A stretch of DNA of 48,483 nucleotides, from the NCBI RefSeq assembly GCF_000003815.2, contig NW_023365734.1, forward strand, positions 1 through 48,483. Reading direction: 5' to 3'. Positions within the stretch are counted from its first letter, which is position 1. Every line of letters starts with the position of its first letter. Below the pieces are notes generated by a model. It ran no database searches and was not told where the DNA came from. It saw nothing but the letters and a program-made list of their open reading frames with translations. Shown here in pieces: positions 36,101 through 44,324 of the stretch. Source of the DNA: Branchiostoma floridae (Eukaryota; Chordata; Leptocardii; Amphioxiformes; Branchiostomatidae). The position numbers and the translations under genes are program-made.

Positions 36101-39100
36101 ATTCGACTGCTGGTGCCTACCAGGACGTCAGTAGATTGGATTAAGAATTGATATCTAAATTAGCAAATCAAATTACTGCTTTATATGTAAATCAATCTTT
36201 TGCGAAACACCTGCTTTTTGCCTACCACTGCGTCACTGTGACATCATCGCGATCGCTCGTATTACCACCAGAATAACTCATTGACCCTACACAGCCCGTA
36301 TTATGGTGTTTGTCTTATGTCACCACTGACACCGACATTTTAGGCCAAACCCTTTCCACTAGTTCATCAAGCCACCTAATCTGGATTGCAATTTTCCCTG
36401 TCAGCAGGGCTAGCCCTTTGTAACAGCCAAAGGCTAGTTGCTCAACCTAGGCTGTGAGTGTTGAACAGCAAAACCAATACATTAACACCACAGCAGCCGT
36501 TGTTAATTACAAGAACAAAAAGATTCAGATAACAAAGAGCAGATAGAGACTTGAGCCCCCAAGGTTGGTGGCAAAGCTCTGAGAAACATACAACCAGCCA
36601 TGCATGTGTTTGTAGTTGCCATGCGAGTAGGAGACTGCCTAAGCAATGGGATGGTTCACATGCATGTTAGTATGACCTACCTTTACCGCGGGCCTTTCCG
36701 GGGTTAGTCTTGCCAGACTTTCGTTTCGTACCTTCATCCGCACTTCCTTCCACCACCACCACCTCCGGACCCTGGGACAGAGAGGCCTCCGGCAGCACAG
36801 GATCCTGGGAAGGAGGGACTCCTATGGGCAGGGAGCTGGGGTCATGGGTCACCGGAACAGGGCCTGTGGGAGAACAGAAGAGGTCATGACCTTCAAACTA
36901 GGCCCTCAAATAGGGACGATAGTAGGAAAATAAAAGTAAACAAAACAAAAAAAGATGTAAATATTGTAAAATATATTCCAGACTACATTAATGGAAATGG
37001 CTGGAATTTAGATTTATTTGAAAAAAAGGTTTTGAACAGAGATTTTGTTCAATTTTCTAGAATAATCCTAACAATTTTAGTGTTATGGGAACATAAGGAG
37101 TGGGTTAGGTTGTGGTTTGGGCCTTGACAGACAGTCTTCCAACTCAGACCAGAATTTTTCAAAAGTCAAATTAATAATTTTTCAAGAACTTGTCTGAGTT
37201 GGAACACAGACTCCAAAAGATCAGGTCTCACCATTAGGCATGCTATCCAGCACTACAGGGTCTACTGCACTCTCTGTGAGGAAAGATTATCAACCAATCA
37301 TCAAGGTGCATGTTAACCTCCAACAGCACCACAGCAGTTCTACAAGTTAACTTTTGATCCATTGAGATCTATTGTGCTTACATCAAAAATTCATCAACAA
37401 AAACAACAATCAACGAAGGCAAAAGACACTACAGTCAATCACATAGGCCAAAGTTGCAGGCATTTCACCTACCCTTTAGTCGAGTAACATACACTCTGGA
37501 ATTAGTAGACCCAAGGACACTGGTAGACCAGTGTTCTCATCAGGATTTTAAAAACAGCATAGGGGCATCTTAGTGTAACAAAGCCCAACCGATGCAGGCG
37601 TGAGCATTACATGTATAAGGGGCCTGGGGTGAATCCTCATCCTGAAAATGTTTAAATCATTAACCCCCTGAAACACTATTTACTGCATTTTAAGGGCCAA
37701 ATATAGGGAAACATGGCCAACTTTACTCTACCTTTGTTATAAAACTACTACTCCCTTGTTGCTTGAAAAAAACAGCATAGGGGCCCAAATCACAGCATAG
37801 GCCCCAAATCACAGCATAGGGGATCCAAATCACAGCATAGGGGATCCAAATCACAGCAAAAGGGTCCAAATCACAGCAAAAGGGCCCCCTATACTGAAAA
37901 GGCCTGGTGAGAACACTGTGACCAGAAAAACCATTAAAACGACCATTATACAAACTGGATATTAAGTTACCACTTCTTTTAAAACAACTTAAAACTGCCA
38001 TAAAGCACCTACCATTGGGCACACTGTCTGGCTCAATCCCGCTCTCTATACTGGGACTTGTGGGGGAGTGCATGTCGTCTGACTTCGCCGTTGCTGTGGT
38101 GACCAGGTCAAGGTTCACGGAGCCTTCCGTCGGCGCCTCTGTGGAGCTGGTGTCATCTTCCTTCGGAGCCTCAGTCTGAGGGGCAGGCTGCTGGGCATGC
38201 TGGGATTGCTGCGCCTTGTTCTTTTTCTTCTTCTTTTTGTTGTTCGACTGGAGAGAGAAAAGCGTACATTTACAATGAAGTCAATAATGTACTACAAACC
38301 CTTTCATTTAAAAATGGCTGGAAAATGATTACAGGAAAGTTGATTACATTATGATCTTCAAAGTTGATGAATGGATGGACGGAGGTATGAATGAATGAAT
38401 GAATGAATGAATGGATAGATGAATGAATGAATGAACAAGAAAATAACAACCATGTACTATGAAACTGACCTTTTTTCCTGTAAAATTCCACTCCTTCAAC
38501 ACCTGTGCTGCACCATCTGAAAAAAGCAATGTAGGCATCAGGCATATAAAAACTGTACACTTAATCCACAAAAACGTTTGCCTTTAACTGTGTTATTCTA
38601 AACATGTCATTGTACTACCTGCTTATGCAGTAAGGTCTTCTTCTAATGACTACACATAAAATGTAAATACATGGGCCAGTCCATGTGAATTTGAGGGGTG
38701 TTTACCTTCCATGAAGGATGCGATGGCCTTGTCCACATCATAGTCGTGATATTGCAGGACCAGGACGATCTCGTTATTGCTGCGGTTCAGAACTACTTCT
38801 CTTATGGCACTGATCTGGGGGGAGAACAATGACACATACATGGTTATTTTATTTACTTATTTATTCATTGTTAGCGCAGGGCTGTCTCAAGGATCCAAAT
38901 TTGCTTGTTGGGACCGAAAATAATATTATCCCATCCGTCCCAAAAATGACTTCAAACTGTTGAAAATGCACTAAGTCTTGGATAAGCTAAGAATGACATA
39001 TATAACCAGGAAAATCAACATTAGGGCTGAGTACCTAAACAAATTTCAGGTACAGGTACACGGGTTTAGGTACAGGTCCAGACCTGTACCTGGTCAAAAG

Positions 39101-40264
39101 TTTAACCAAGTATATGTAAGTTAAACATGTAGCTAACTGTCTTTTCTAGTGATAAATTGTCATCTTTGTATCTCTTTGCAAGTTTTCTTAAGTTTCAATT
39201 GCAAAATTATTACCATTGTCATTGTTGATTCGGGATTTACTTGTCCAGCAGTCTTAAAAAGTAGTGTTTAATAGTGATTTAGTTTGTTTAGGTACAGGTA
39301 CAGGTACACAGATGTTTAGGTCCGGACCTGTACCTAAACAATTTTTAAGGTACGGTACAGGTACCGGTATTTAGGTACACAGCCTTAATAAACATCATGA
39401 GCTCCCAAACAATGAGTGGAATGGAAAAAAAATGTTAAGCTGTAGACAGCCTTGTGTTAGCATCAGGCTCAGTGGCCCATAATAAACCTCTAGAAATGTG
39501 TTCAATGTGGGGGTCACAACACCAGCAATTGCTACCTGTGACCCATGTGTATTGTTTTTTGTTTGCAATCTGGATAAGGTCAGAGTCAAAGTCACGAAGA
39601 ACAACACAAAGAACGACAATTATCCACAGTACAGGTATCTACAATGACTACTTAACAGTACTATGAAGCGTACTAATCTCTATGTAGGCCTATTAAGTAC
39701 TATGAAGGCCTTTCACAGCCTGCATATAGCCTTCACTCACTCACTCACACTCACTATCCATGGTTAGATTATACTGCTGCTGGGTTCCCTGACGCAGGGG
39801 TAGGCAGCAGTCGGCCAGTCTTCACACTTCGCTTCCATTTGGCTCTGTCCAGTGGGTCGACCCCTGTAAGACCGCACTCCTTCAAGTCCCTGCTGACACA
39901 CTCCCTCCAGGTTTTCCTAGATCTACCACGACCTCTGTTGCCAGATACTTTCAGTTTGGTGATCTTATTAATGCAGTCACTAGATCTTTCAACATGCCCA
40001 AACCATCTAAGACGGCGGGACTGCAGCACTGAGCCTTATAGGTTGGAAATGTTGATGCCAAAACTGGTGAGGAACATTTATCCAAGCTATCACACAGAAT
40101 GTAACGTGTATCAGTACTGTTGTCACAGCTGGTAAAATATAACATCCTGACTGTACATTAGTAAGTAAAACATGTTTGTCTTACCTTCTGTTTGATATTT
40201 TCTGGGTTGAGTTCGTCGGCCATGACGGTATTGGTTCTGCTGTCAAACACTAAAACACCAGAAT
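26757..40264 (-). CDS. SPATS2: SPATS2/SPATS2L-like protein, 19 coding exons, 5' end missing
   Basis: Coding exons (minus strand, in order): 40264-40185, 38814-38706, 38516-38470, 38247-38013, 37273-37232, 36863-36681, 35960-35820, 34723-34688, 33733-33539, 32996-32887, 32319-32239, 32034-32013, 31342-31077, 29655-29516, 29324-28905, 28790-28749, 28599-28564, 27639-27519, 27155-26757. All borders are AG/GT and all phases join; the total is 2705 nt, about 900 codons with the stop. The order matches vertebrate SPATS2/SPATS2L: an N-terminal UBA-like domain (SNNEIVLVLQ, DKAIASFMEG), a lysine-rich stretch, an acidic linker, the conserved core (SVKDLQRSTVSLQRYR, DREVALMLELD, LSELRADIKHFIS), and a low-complexity tail ending near LPQRKPK, which vertebrates also keep. 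Vertebrate proteins are about 550 residues; the excess lies in the R/G/N/Q-rich exons. The vertebrate relatives are cytoplasmic/nucleolar proteins linked to RNA granules; the biochemical role is unclear. The start codon lies in an unseen exon upstream. Confidence 0.93.
27519..27639 (-). CDS. SPATS2: SPATS2-like tail exon, RS/RD-rich
   Basis: 121 nt, phase 2 to 0. It encodes TESPQRSGRNQRRRDRDRRD and then a Ser/Gln/Asp stretch ending SQDSGPK. Donor GTGGGG. Basic and polar, as in the preceding tail exons. Confidence 0.88.
27945..28157. mobile_element. MITE remnant rich in GGTACAGGTACA
   Basis: Contains TTTAGGTACAGGT twice and GTTTAGGTCCGGACCTGTAC, the same internal blocks as the nested element at 39022-39387. 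The ends are diverged (ACAGCCCT at the right). Located in a SPATS2-like intron. Confidence 0.55.
28564..28599 (-). CDS. SPATS2: SPATS2-like small exon
   Basis: 36 nt, phase 2 to 2, encoding GANSGQQGNREQG over the joins. Acceptor CCCCTCAG, donor GTAAGG. Symmetrical. Confidence 0.85.
28749..28790 (-). CDS. SPATS2: SPATS2-like small G/N/K/Q exon
   Basis: 42 nt, phase 2 to 2, encoding GNKPQQGQGGNKGKG over the joins. Symmetrical with the exons either side, so cassette use is possible. Confidence 0.85.
28905..29324 (-). CDS. SPATS2: SPATS2-like tail exon, degenerate R/G/N/Q repeats
   Basis: 420 nt, phase 2 to 2. About 140 residues of imperfect tandem repeats built on NQDR-G and G-QNR units (for example NQGRTGQGQNRNQDRAG). 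It is almost free of hydrophobic residues, so probably disordered; RG-rich sequence of this type often binds RNA or joins condensates (inference). It accounts for most of the extra length over vertebrate SPATS2. Confidence 0.9.
29516..29655 (-). CDS. SPATS2: SPATS2-like tail exon, Arg/Gln/Pro-rich
   Basis: 140 nt, phase 0 to 2. It encodes GISTASPERRRPHAGSAPPQ followed by an R-D-R-N-Q-rich stretch. The other frames carry longer open reading but do not join; this frame alone links the upstream and downstream exons. Confidence 0.88.
29712..29960 (+). mobile_element. 5S rRNA-derived SINE, copy 1
   Basis: The head matches 5S rRNA: CCCGATC...ATCTCGGAAGTTA, then AGTACTTGGACGGGAGAACA. It is followed by a non-5S body with ACGTAAAATGGGG and GGTGCCTCGAGCACG. 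Diverged, in a SPATS2-like intron on the strand opposite to the gene. It shares its whole body with 42367-42641, so it is a SINE rather than a 5S gene. Confidence 0.85.
29979..30199. mobile_element. hAT-type MITE, family B
   Basis: Ends GAGGACTGTCTCC... and ...GTAGACTGCCCTG are inverted. They are flanked by ATAGCATA (29971-29978) and ATAGCATG (30200-30207), an 8-bp target duplication with one change. Internal blocks (TTTGCTTGTTGG, CTCCCAAACA-TGAGTGG) are shared with 38877-39454. Confidence 0.75.
30779..31076 (-). repeat. Tandem copies of the 3' end of the neighbouring SPATS2-like exon
   Basis: The exon's last about 30 codons plus its donor and following intron recur downstream in the gene: 'CCTGTGCTGCAGCTCCACC' (plus strand) occurs at 30779, 30935 and, in the exon itself, 31101. 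The period is 156-166 bp. The copy starting at 30935 keeps the EMVELQHRLQ coding sense and the CAG/GTCCGT donor, but the upstream part of the exon is missing. Confidence 0.85.
31077..31342 (-). CDS. SPATS2: SPATS2-like exon: YSTRRPSLSSVSS segment
   Basis: 266 nt, phase 1 to 0. It encodes VPVKCVYSTRRPSLSSVSS, matching the vertebrate YSTRSRCSSVTSVS motif, then a Pro/Ser/Thr stretch and MVELQHRLQENLRQQ. The donor GTCCGT is atypical at +3 but lands in the right phase for the next exon. Both borders are copied in tandem into the flanking introns (see findings), so alternative splice sites may be used. Confidence 0.9.
31343..31860 (-). repeat. Tandem copies of the acceptor and 5' edge of the same exon
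   Basis: The plus-strand string GTACACACACTTCACTGG at the exon edge (31320) recurs at 31501 and 31686, about 183 bp apart. Each copy keeps the acceptor-like AG and the codons for VPVKCVYS before diverging. The copies are more similar to each other than chance and include about 150 bp of intron. Confidence 0.85.
32013..32034 (-). CDS. SPATS2: SPATS2-like micro-exon TIDTFGE
   Basis: 22 nt, phase 0 to 1. The residues TIDTFGE match vertebrate SIDSFGQ directly after the conserved core. Acceptor TTTTACAG, donor GTGAGT. Confidence 0.92.
32239..32319 (-). CDS. SPATS2: SPATS2-like core exon: HFISDRKVDEEIG
   Basis: 81 nt (27 codons), phase 0 to 0. It encodes HFISDRKVDEEIGKTTRFAR then DQHTMLN, matching vertebrate HFVSERKYDEDLG-..-RF. 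Confidence 0.95.
32628..32825. repeat. Dispersed repeat shared with 40490-40750
   Basis: Both copies run CCATGCTATAATTT ... CTTAGAATGTCAACTTTTA ... CACTTTGCTA/CACTTCGCTA and end in a CAT/CACTATTACTATTA tail. The tail suggests a SINE-like element; no A/B box was verified. Confidence 0.6.
32887..32996 (-). CDS. SPATS2: SPATS2-like core exon: LSELRADIK
   Basis: 110 nt, phase 1 to 0. It encodes IEILSKRQQQAVDLKV... then MTEAQLSELRADIK, matching the vertebrate EILLSRQKKA...LVELRADIK block. The donor is GTTTGC, weaker than the consensus, but the protein junction to HFIS in the next exon is exact. Confidence 0.95.
33539..33733 (-). CDS. SPATS2: SPATS2-like exon: conserved coiled-coil core
   Basis: 195 nt, phase 1 to 1. 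It encodes GLERSVKDLQRSTVSLQRYR, then NEEIDASVKRIQTAF, then DDREVALMLELDHVKAQA. This is the best conserved part of the SPATS2 family domain (DUF1387) and aligns along its whole length with vertebrate SPATS2. Heptad-like spacing suggests a long helix. Confidence 0.97.
34688..34723 (-). CDS. SPATS2: SPATS2-like micro-exon
   Basis: 36 nt, phase 1 to 1, encoding ASLDKGGSGKKPG over the joins. Short, but both splice sites are good (CCCACAG / GTACAA) and it keeps the frame between neighbours. Confidence 0.8.
34812..35165. mobile_element. hAT-type MITE, family C
   Basis: Terminal inverted repeats CAGGGCTCAAAATA ... TATTTTGAGCCCTG. The interior repeats ACCTGCAC/GTGCAGGT in both orientations. No exact 8-bp target duplication remains. 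In the intron just upstream of the micro-exon 34688-34723. Confidence 0.75.
35540..35760. repeat. Two-copy intronic repeat
   Basis: GAGAGAACAATATTGTTGAT occurs at about 35545 and 35699 with parallel flanks (GACAGACAATGG / GATAGACCAATGG). Intronic. Confidence 0.7.
35820..35960 (-). CDS. SPATS2: SPATS2-like linker exon, Ser/Arg-rich
   Basis: 141 nt, phase 1 to 1. It encodes RSRRLNSPSRLSVSSDRV... to GSTKRPG. Serine/arginine-rich and probably disordered. The phase continuity and AG/GT borders are the evidence. Confidence 0.88.
36681..36863 (-). CDS. SPATS2: SPATS2-like linker exon, Pro/Ser and basic end
   Basis: 183 nt, phase 1 to 1; the acceptor is TCCCACAG and the donor GTAGGT. It encodes a Pro/Ser-rich stretch, a VVVVEG run and a basic end (TKRKSGKTNPGKARGKG). 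No domain is recognised; it is symmetrical and may be alternatively spliced. Confidence 0.9.
37232..37273 (-). CDS. SPATS2: SPATS2-like small linker exon
   Basis: 42 nt, phase 1 to 1, encoding ESAVDPVVLDSMPNG across the joins. The DS-PNG ending repeats the end of the preceding exon (DSVPNG), so this exon may have arisen by duplication of that tail. It is symmetrical (phase 1-1), so it can be skipped without a frameshift. Confidence 0.85.
37529..37918. mobile_element. hAT-like MITE, family D, with internal minisatellite
   Basis: Ends CAGTGTTCTCATCAGG and CCTGGTGAGAACACTG are inverted with one mismatch. Inside, at 37773-37890, about six copies of a 20-21-bp unit (CCAAATCACAGCATAGGGG). Flanking target duplication not evident. 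Confidence 0.7.
38013..38247 (-). CDS. SPATS2: SPATS2-like exon: lysine-rich run and acidic/Ser linker
   Basis: 235 nt, phase 0 to 1. It opens SNNKKKKKKNK, continuing the GKK-KKKK basic run found in vertebrate orthologues (a possible nuclear or nucleolar signal). It then passes through a Q/A/P and T/E/S-rich linker to SIESGIEPDSVPNG. The linker is compositionally biased and poorly conserved. Confidence 0.93.
38380..38435. repeat. GAAT/GGAT microsatellite
   Basis: A run of GAATGAATGAATG with a few GGATGGAC interruptions, in the intron before the 38247 exon. Confidence 0.85.
38470..38516 (-). CDS. SPATS2: SPATS2-like exon: VLKEWNFTGKK segment
   Basis: 47 nt, phase 1 to 0, donor GTCAGT. It encodes GAAQVLKEWNFTGKK, which matches the vertebrate VLKEW-VTGKKK block directly after the UBA-like domain. 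Confidence 0.95.
38706..38814 (-). CDS. SPATS2: SPATS2-like exon: UBA-like helical domain
   Basis: 109 nt, phase 0 to 1. It encodes ISAIREVVLNRSNNEIV then a hydrophobic helix and DKAIASFMEG. The SNNEI-LVLQ...D-DKA...FMEG pattern is the signature of the SPATS2 N-terminal UBA-like fold and is the clearest identification point of the gene. Confidence 0.95.
38877..39454. mobile_element. hAT-type MITE, family B, carrying a nested insertion
   Basis: Ends CAGGGCTGTCTC... and ...GTAGACAGCCTTG are inverted. Flanks TGTTAGCG (38869-38876) and TGTTAGCA (39455-39462) form an 8-bp target duplication with one change. It is the same family as 29979-30199 but interrupted at 39022-39387 by another element. 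Confidence 0.85.
39022..39387. mobile_element. hAT-type MITE nested in family B element
   Basis: Ends TAGGGCTGAGTACCTAAA and TTTAGGTACACAGCCTTA are inverted with two mismatches. Flanks ATCAACAT (39014-39021) and ATAAACAT (39388-39395) are an 8-bp duplication with one change. The interior is rich in GGTACAGGTACA and its inverse. Confidence 0.85.
39769..40029 (-). mobile_element. LINE reverse transcriptase C-terminus (RWFGHVER)
   Basis: MLQSRRLRWFGHVERSSDCI, then GNRGRGRSRKTWRECVSRDL, then DRAKWKRSVKTG. The RLRWFGHV-R...GRGRPRKTW...C...D motif series is the classic C-terminal end of many animal LINE polyproteins. A TCAC-repeat (39735-39762) lies where the 3' tail should be. 5'-truncated, in the first visible SPATS2-like intron, same strand as the gene. 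Confidence 0.85.
40185..40264 (-). CDS. SPATS2: SPATS2-like, first visible coding exon
   Basis: 80 nt; the acceptor follows a pyrimidine-rich tract ending CTCCAG and the donor is GTAAG. It reads SGVLVFDSRTNTVMADE then ...NIKQK, matching the N-terminal SG-F-FD...NTV segment of vertebrate SPATS2. It enters with one codon base owed to an upstream exon, so it is not the first exon. An internal ATG (MADELNP...) could serve as an alternative start but would cut off conserved residues. Confidence 0.88.
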
Positions 40265-40489
40265 CTGGAGACAAAAGGGAAAATCTGTTAAATGAACTTA
40301 ATCAATCGGCAAATATGCATTCACTTCCAGGGAATAAATACAACATGTCCTTGCTGAGTCTACTTTGACTGATCCAGGATTGAAAACCAACTCAAAGATT
40401 CAAGGTACATGTATTCTTAATGTGATCATCATATAAACATACATTACACATGGAAATACCAACTGCAAGGTTCAAGTGCATTTTGGGGT

Positions 40490-40750
40490 ACCATGCTATA
40501 ATTTCTGTCCATGCTTAATGTCCTTTGCCTAGTATTCACTGGTGGAACAGTACCCGGTCAAATAGGTTGATATGACCCTCTAAAGTCACTAGAAAATATC
40601 CTCCAGATTACATTTGGTGCCCTCCTCATGGGACCTTAGAATGTCAACTTTTACCCTAGGTATTCAAAATCTGTTGAAACTTTAAACGAAAGGGCTAAAA
40701 CCCCCTTCCACACGATTCACTTCGCTACCTCACCACTATTACTATTACTG
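40490..40750. repeat. Dispersed repeat shared with 32628-32825
   Basis: Longer copy of the repeat described at 32628, ending with CACCACTATTACTATTAC. Confidence 0.6.
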
Positions 40751-41525
40751 ACAGTGATAATATATAACATTAGCATAGTGCATCAGACAAACCTTAACTT
40801 GAACAGCTATTCTGTAACACTCAGCTGAAATATACAGAGTCTTACAGACACAATATACAGTGACAATCAGTCTTGATCGATGTTTCAACAAACTTTGAGA
40901 GGAAACAGAAAGTTACATAGGAAGCATGGGAAAACTTCTGTCTCCTTTCTTTTGTTTTCACACATCAGCAGTAACTTTAAGTATGTCTAGCATCTTAATT
41001 AACAAAACCTTAAGTTAAGCTGTCTTAAAATGCTGCCAAAGTAAGTGAGTCTGTCTGAAAATTTCAGACACTGCTGGGTAGGATCCAAAAACTCCAGAGT
41101 CATCTCAGTTCAGGTCCAGTTGTGCAAGTAAACCTACCCAAGCTGGGATAGACATTAACGTCTAACAAAGTGACTCCTGCACTACTGAGAAGGTACAGTA
41201 AAAGCTTTAAGTTTTAGTGAATTCTATTTCACGGTAAGAAGAGTGTGTGCAACAGTTAAATAGTAAAACAGGAAGCTCACAAAAGTGTTAAACTTAAAGT
41301 CGCAACGCAGTAAATTGAGTAATAGAAACACTGCCTTGACGTTTGGCCATGGAGAAAACTCTAAGCATAAAGATGACTACACAAATTTCAAGAATTACAG
41401 TACTGGGAAGTGGACTGACCCAAATGAGTGCCCCAGGGGGGTGTGCAGGGTCAGAGAGAGACAGGAAGTGGAACCACCAGGAAACCTGTCTGTGTTCTGT
41501 CTGCCGAGTTGGGGGGAGTTCTGGG

Positions 41526-41724
41526 AGGGTCTGCATGCTCTTTCCCTTAAGGCATCGGCAGCCTATTTTTATTTCCCGTAACTCGTAGGGATAACAATCT
41601 TATCTACGTAATTCGTAGCGAGGCGACCAAATTTAGCGTAATTGCCTTCCTTGATTTAACGTAATACGTAGGGGGTTCTTCTGAATTCGGCGTAAATCGT
41701 TGTCAGGACCCCCATGCAGACCCT
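41526..41724. mobile_element. hAT-type MITE, 199 bp
   Basis: Ends AGGGTCTGCATG and CATGCAGACCCT are inverted. Flanks GTTCTGGG (41518-41525) and CTTCTGGG (41725-41732) form an 8-bp target duplication with one change. The interior contains five variants of CGTAANNCGTAG. Confidence 0.8.
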
Positions 41725-41739
41725 CTTCTGGGGTGGTGC

Positions 41740-42800
41740 AGACAATAAGGAAATCTGGGCTATCCTGCGGAGTGTTCTTTTTCAAAACTGGGAGTAAGAG
41801 AAACAAATCAAGGGAAACTGACTGACAATGCATCGATAAGGCAGACAAGACGGACCTTATTTCTGGTACACTTCCACGATTGGGAAGAATGGAAAAGACA
41901 ATGCTCTCAGCTGACAGGCCCTTATAGGCCAACCTGGGGAAGATGTAAGAATATTTCATCATCTAGGACATCAAAAACCAACTTCTTTCCATTACTGTAT
42001 ACAGCAGGCTAGCAAGGACAAGAAGATTATAACAATATTATACTAAGAAAGATATACAACTACAATTTGCATGGAAGTCTCGGCTATCCTGAGGAGTATT
42101 CTTTTTCAAAACTGAGAGTAAGAGAGACAAATCATTCAAGAAACACTGACAAAATACACAACAGAATAGGCAGACAGACTTGAGGACAGAGGATGGAATC
42201 TTCCATGACCAAGAAGAATGAATGAGAGCAAAAGAGACGAATCATTCAAGGGACACTGACAAAGTCCAGATTAGACAGACAGACTTGAGAATGTTCCATG
42301 ATCGAGAAGAATGGAAAAGACAATGCTCTGAGCTGACAGGCCCTTCTACAACAAGTTAGTTATATAGCTACGGCCGCGTGGCGCGTTGGTACACCCGATC
42401 CCTCGATCTCGGAAGTTAAGCAACGCGTGGTCCGGATAGGACTTGGATGGTGGACCAACCAAGGACGTCCGGATTGTTGTAGCCTCACGAAGCTTTCCAC
42501 GAAATCGTCTTCCGGGAGGGACGTAAAACGGGGGTCCCGTGCTCGAGGAGGTGCCTCGACCACGTTAATCAGCCTCATTACTCATAATTTGGGTACCTAC
42601 TGGCTGGCAAAATACACCTGGTGATTATTATTATTATTATCATTGTATAGGCCTACCTGGGGAAGTTTCATCAGTAAAAGTAATTCATCAACTAGGATAT
42701 CAAAGAGAAGACTACCTAGTTCTTTCTGATACAGCAAGCTACCAAAGACCGAAGGATCATGACAACACGAAAGAAAGTCTGGCTTACCCTTAGGAGACTG
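41740..42800. repeat. Three diverged tandem copies, one interrupted by a SINE
   Basis: TTCTTTTTCAAAACTG-GAG occurs at about 41776, 42110 and 42809. GACAATGCTCT-AGCTGACAG occurs at about 41898 and 42319. The sequences GGCCAACCTGGGGAAG (41928) and GGCCTACCTGGGGAAG (42650) show that the 5S SINE landed inside one copy. Confidence 0.75.
42367..42641 (+). mobile_element. 5S rRNA-derived SINE, copy 2
   Basis: GCTACGGCC at the start, CCCGATCCCTCGATCTCGGA, AGTTAAGCA, ACTTGGATGG and TTGTAGCC at 42484 follow 5S rRNA end to end. An unrelated body (GGGACGTAAAACGGGGGTCC, CTCGAGGAGGTGCCTCGACC) and a TTA/ATT trinucleotide tail complete it. The internal 5S promoter region is better preserved than in copy 1. 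Confidence 0.88.
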
Positions 42801-42979
42801 GAGTGTTCTTTTTCAAAACTGGGAACAAGCCAGACTTTTGGAGAGAACAGAAGAGACTTGGGAGCTATCAGTATCATACGGCTGGATATCAGGCTAGGCC
42901 AAAGCCCCTTGTGGAAAGGGGGACTGTGATTCAAATGCCAAAACCTAGACTAGAGATATCTACAGATGTTCTACCGTCT

Positions 42980-43860
42980 AGCCTGATGAAACCTTGCTTA
43001 TAGCAGCCCGCCCAACATCCGACCGGACTCCTAAAATACTGCGGGGAGGGGCCAGTTACAGCCCTGGACAGCAGAGTTTGTGCTAGACAGAATATTCTAC
43101 AGCCTAGCCTGATAAAACCTAGCTTATAGCAGCCCGCCCAACATGCGACCGACCTCCTAGAATACTGCGGGGAGAGGCCAGTTACAGCCCTGGACAGCAG
43201 AGTTTGTGTTACACAGACTGTTCTACAGTCTAGCCTGATAAAACCTAGCTTATAGCAGCCTGCCCAACATCCGACCGGCCTCCTAGAATACTGTTGGGAG
43301 GGGCCAGTTACAGCCCTGGACAGCAGAGTTTGTGTCACAGACTATTCTATAGTCTAGCCTGATAAAACCTAGCTTATAGCAGCCCGCCCAACATCTGACC
43401 CACCTCCTAGAATACTGCGGGGAGGGGCCAGTTACAGCATTCAGGACAGCAGAGTTGGTGTTACACAGACTGTTCTACAGTCTAGCCTGATAAAACCTAG
43501 CTTATAGCAGCCCGCCCAACATCTGACCGGACTCCTAGAATACTACAGGGAGGGGCCAGTTACAGCCATGGACAGAAGAGTTGGTGTTACACAGACTATT
43601 CTACAGTCTAGCCTGATAAAACCTAGCTCATAGCAGCCCGCCCAACATCCGACCGGACTCCTAGAATACTGCAGGGAGGGGCCAGTTACAGCCCTGGACA
43701 GCAGAGTTTGTGTTGCACAGACTATTCTACAGTCTAGCCTGATAAAACCTAGCTTATAGCAGCCCGCCCAACATCCGACCGGACTCCTAGAATATTGCAG
43801 GGAGGGGCCGGTTACAGCCCTGGACAGCAGAGTTTGTGTTACACAGACTATTCTGCAGTC
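42980..43860. repeat. Seven-unit 126-bp minisatellite
   Basis: CCCAACAT occurs at 43011, 43138, 43263, 43388, 43515, 43641 and 43768 (spacing 125-127). Because 126 is 42 codons, a minus-strand frame stays open through several units (TQTLLSRAVTGPS...GCWAGCYKLGFIRL). The 125- and 127-bp units break it, and there is no start, splice or partner exon, so I call it noncoding. Confidence 0.9.
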
Positions 43861-44324
43861 TATTCCAAACAAAAACTTGGTGAACTTTTCTTCAACTTCA
43901 AGTTCAACGCTGCCCATGTGTGCCAGATGTGTGTGTACAACAAACTCCCATGATGCCTCAGTGAGTCCGATCTAGGACCAGAGAGATAAGGGAGAAGTAC
44001 ATCCTGTCTGACCTTGAGGGAAGGTCGTTACATGCGTAAACACTGATTGTACATGTACATGCCGAGCCCCTTTAACCTGTCACTACACATTCCACTACAG
44101 CCACCATGAGTCGTCCATGTTTCAATGTGTTGGCATAACTTGTTGTGATGCTTACAAATACATGTACTTGCAGGACTCGAAACTAACTTTTGTCTTAAAT
44201 ATACATGGCCTCAATCGGTCAATGTTAACTATGGTAAACCCCTAATTCACGTCAGCCGTACAGCTTTGGAAACAGAGTCCTATATGAGAATGACAGTCTC
44301 TCCAACATACATAGAACAGTAGAT

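Noticed and set aside
42931-43917. Long minus-strand open frames suggesting a 42-residue repeat protein
   Set aside because: They follow from the 126-bp minisatellite unit; off-length units break the frame and there are no supporting gene signals.
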